From NCBI GenBank assembly GCA_036653215.1, contig JAVVUK010000092.1, positions 1 through 5,890 on the forward strand: a stretch of DNA of 5,890 nt, in the 5' to 3' direction. The position numbers and the translations under genes were made by a program. The stretch comes from JADFUS01 sp036653215. Lineage in GTDB: Bacteria; Bacteroidota; Bacteroidia; Bacteroidales; Rikenellaceae. Below the pieces are notes generated by a model, which was not told where the DNA came from, ran no database searches, and saw only the letters and a list, made by a program, of their open reading frames with translations. Below are positions 5,677-5,890 of this stretch, piece after piece; position 1 is the first letter of the stretch; each line of letters opens with the position of its first letter.

Positions 5677-5890
5677 ATGATACTTATTACAGGAGCATCT
5701 AAAGGCATAGGAGAGTTTTTATTTAATAAATTTAAAGACGAGGGCTATGATGTAAGAGGAACATATAACTCTACTTGTCGCAATGATAACCATTTGGAAC
5801 GAGTTGATGTGTCCGATTTTAACAGTGTGACAAAATGGATAAGTTCTTTAGAAAAAGACTTGTCTGATGTTACATTAATAAATTGTGCTG
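5677..5890 (+). CDS. Short-chain dehydrogenase/reductase (5' part, cut by window end)
   Basis: The first 71 codons of an SDR start three bases after the KAS III stop. MILITGASKGIG (1-12) contains the TGxxxGIG dinucleotide-binding motif almost at the N-terminus. VDVSD (43-47) holds the adenine-contacting Asp (D44), and LINCA (67-71) corresponds to the NNAG strand, with N69 kept and Cys at the second position. No active-site Tyr-x-x-x-Lys can be seen because the frame runs off the window. Its position after a KAS III makes 3-ketoacyl thioester reduction (FabG-like) the likely role, NADPH or NADH dependent. Another SDR reaction such as sugar reduction or epimerisation is possible. Confidence 0.85.
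   Translation, partial: MILITGASKGIGEFLFNKFKDEGYDVRGTYNSTCRNDNHLERVDVSDFNSVTKWISSLEKDLSDVTLINCA

Noticed and set aside
2515..5890. dlt operon (D-alanylation of teichoic acid)
   Set aside because: The adenylation gene is DltA-like, but the neighbours are GNAT, KAS III and SDR rather than DltB, DltC and DltD, and the organism looks Gram-negative.

Overview
The window looks like Bacteroidales chromosomal DNA (phylum Bacteroidota). The gene sequences are AT-rich, no strong Shine-Dalgarno sites are visible, and three promoter candidates match the Bacteroidota sigma-70 form TTTG or TTG, 19-21 bases, then TAnnTTTG. A compact SRP RNA and an MltG/YceG homologue with a family-typical C-terminus fit this. 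I cannot name a genus from sequence alone.

Positions 1-228 hold no protein gene. They contain two exact 31-bp direct repeats (46-76 and 186-216), each with a small palindrome, and a 40-nt imperfect hairpin (141-180) just before the second copy. Positions about 237-333 on the minus strand encode the signal recognition particle RNA (ffs), recognised by its GGAA-capped apical hairpin, the AGG/AGCA symmetric loop, closing terminal helices and a U8 tail. A short plus-strand open frame across this RNA (161-349) is not a real gene. The ffs promoter and the mltG promoter are divergent and physically interleaved at 337-384.

From 433 to the window end all genes are on the plus strand and tightly packed: mltG (TTG start), a membrane-anchored family 2 glycosyltransferase, a stand-alone amino-acid adenylation enzyme (DltA/NRPS A-domain type), a GNAT acetyltransferase, a FabH-like beta-ketoacyl synthase III, and the first 71 codons of a short-chain dehydrogenase/reductase. 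A TAACTTTG element seven bases ahead of the adenylation gene suggests a second promoter that would give a nearly leaderless mRNA, so the last four genes may form their own unit.

mltG and ffs are housekeeping genes (peptidoglycan synthesis termination and membrane protein targeting). The adenylation, KAS III and SDR genes together look like a small aminoacyl or acyl biosynthetic pathway: activate an acid or amino acid, load it on a carrier, extend it once with malonyl-ACP, then reduce the keto group, with N- or O-acetylation by the GNAT enzyme. No carrier protein is in the window, so it must lie downstream or be the fatty-acid ACP. The product cannot be deduced; this block is the most promising candidate for an undescribed system here.
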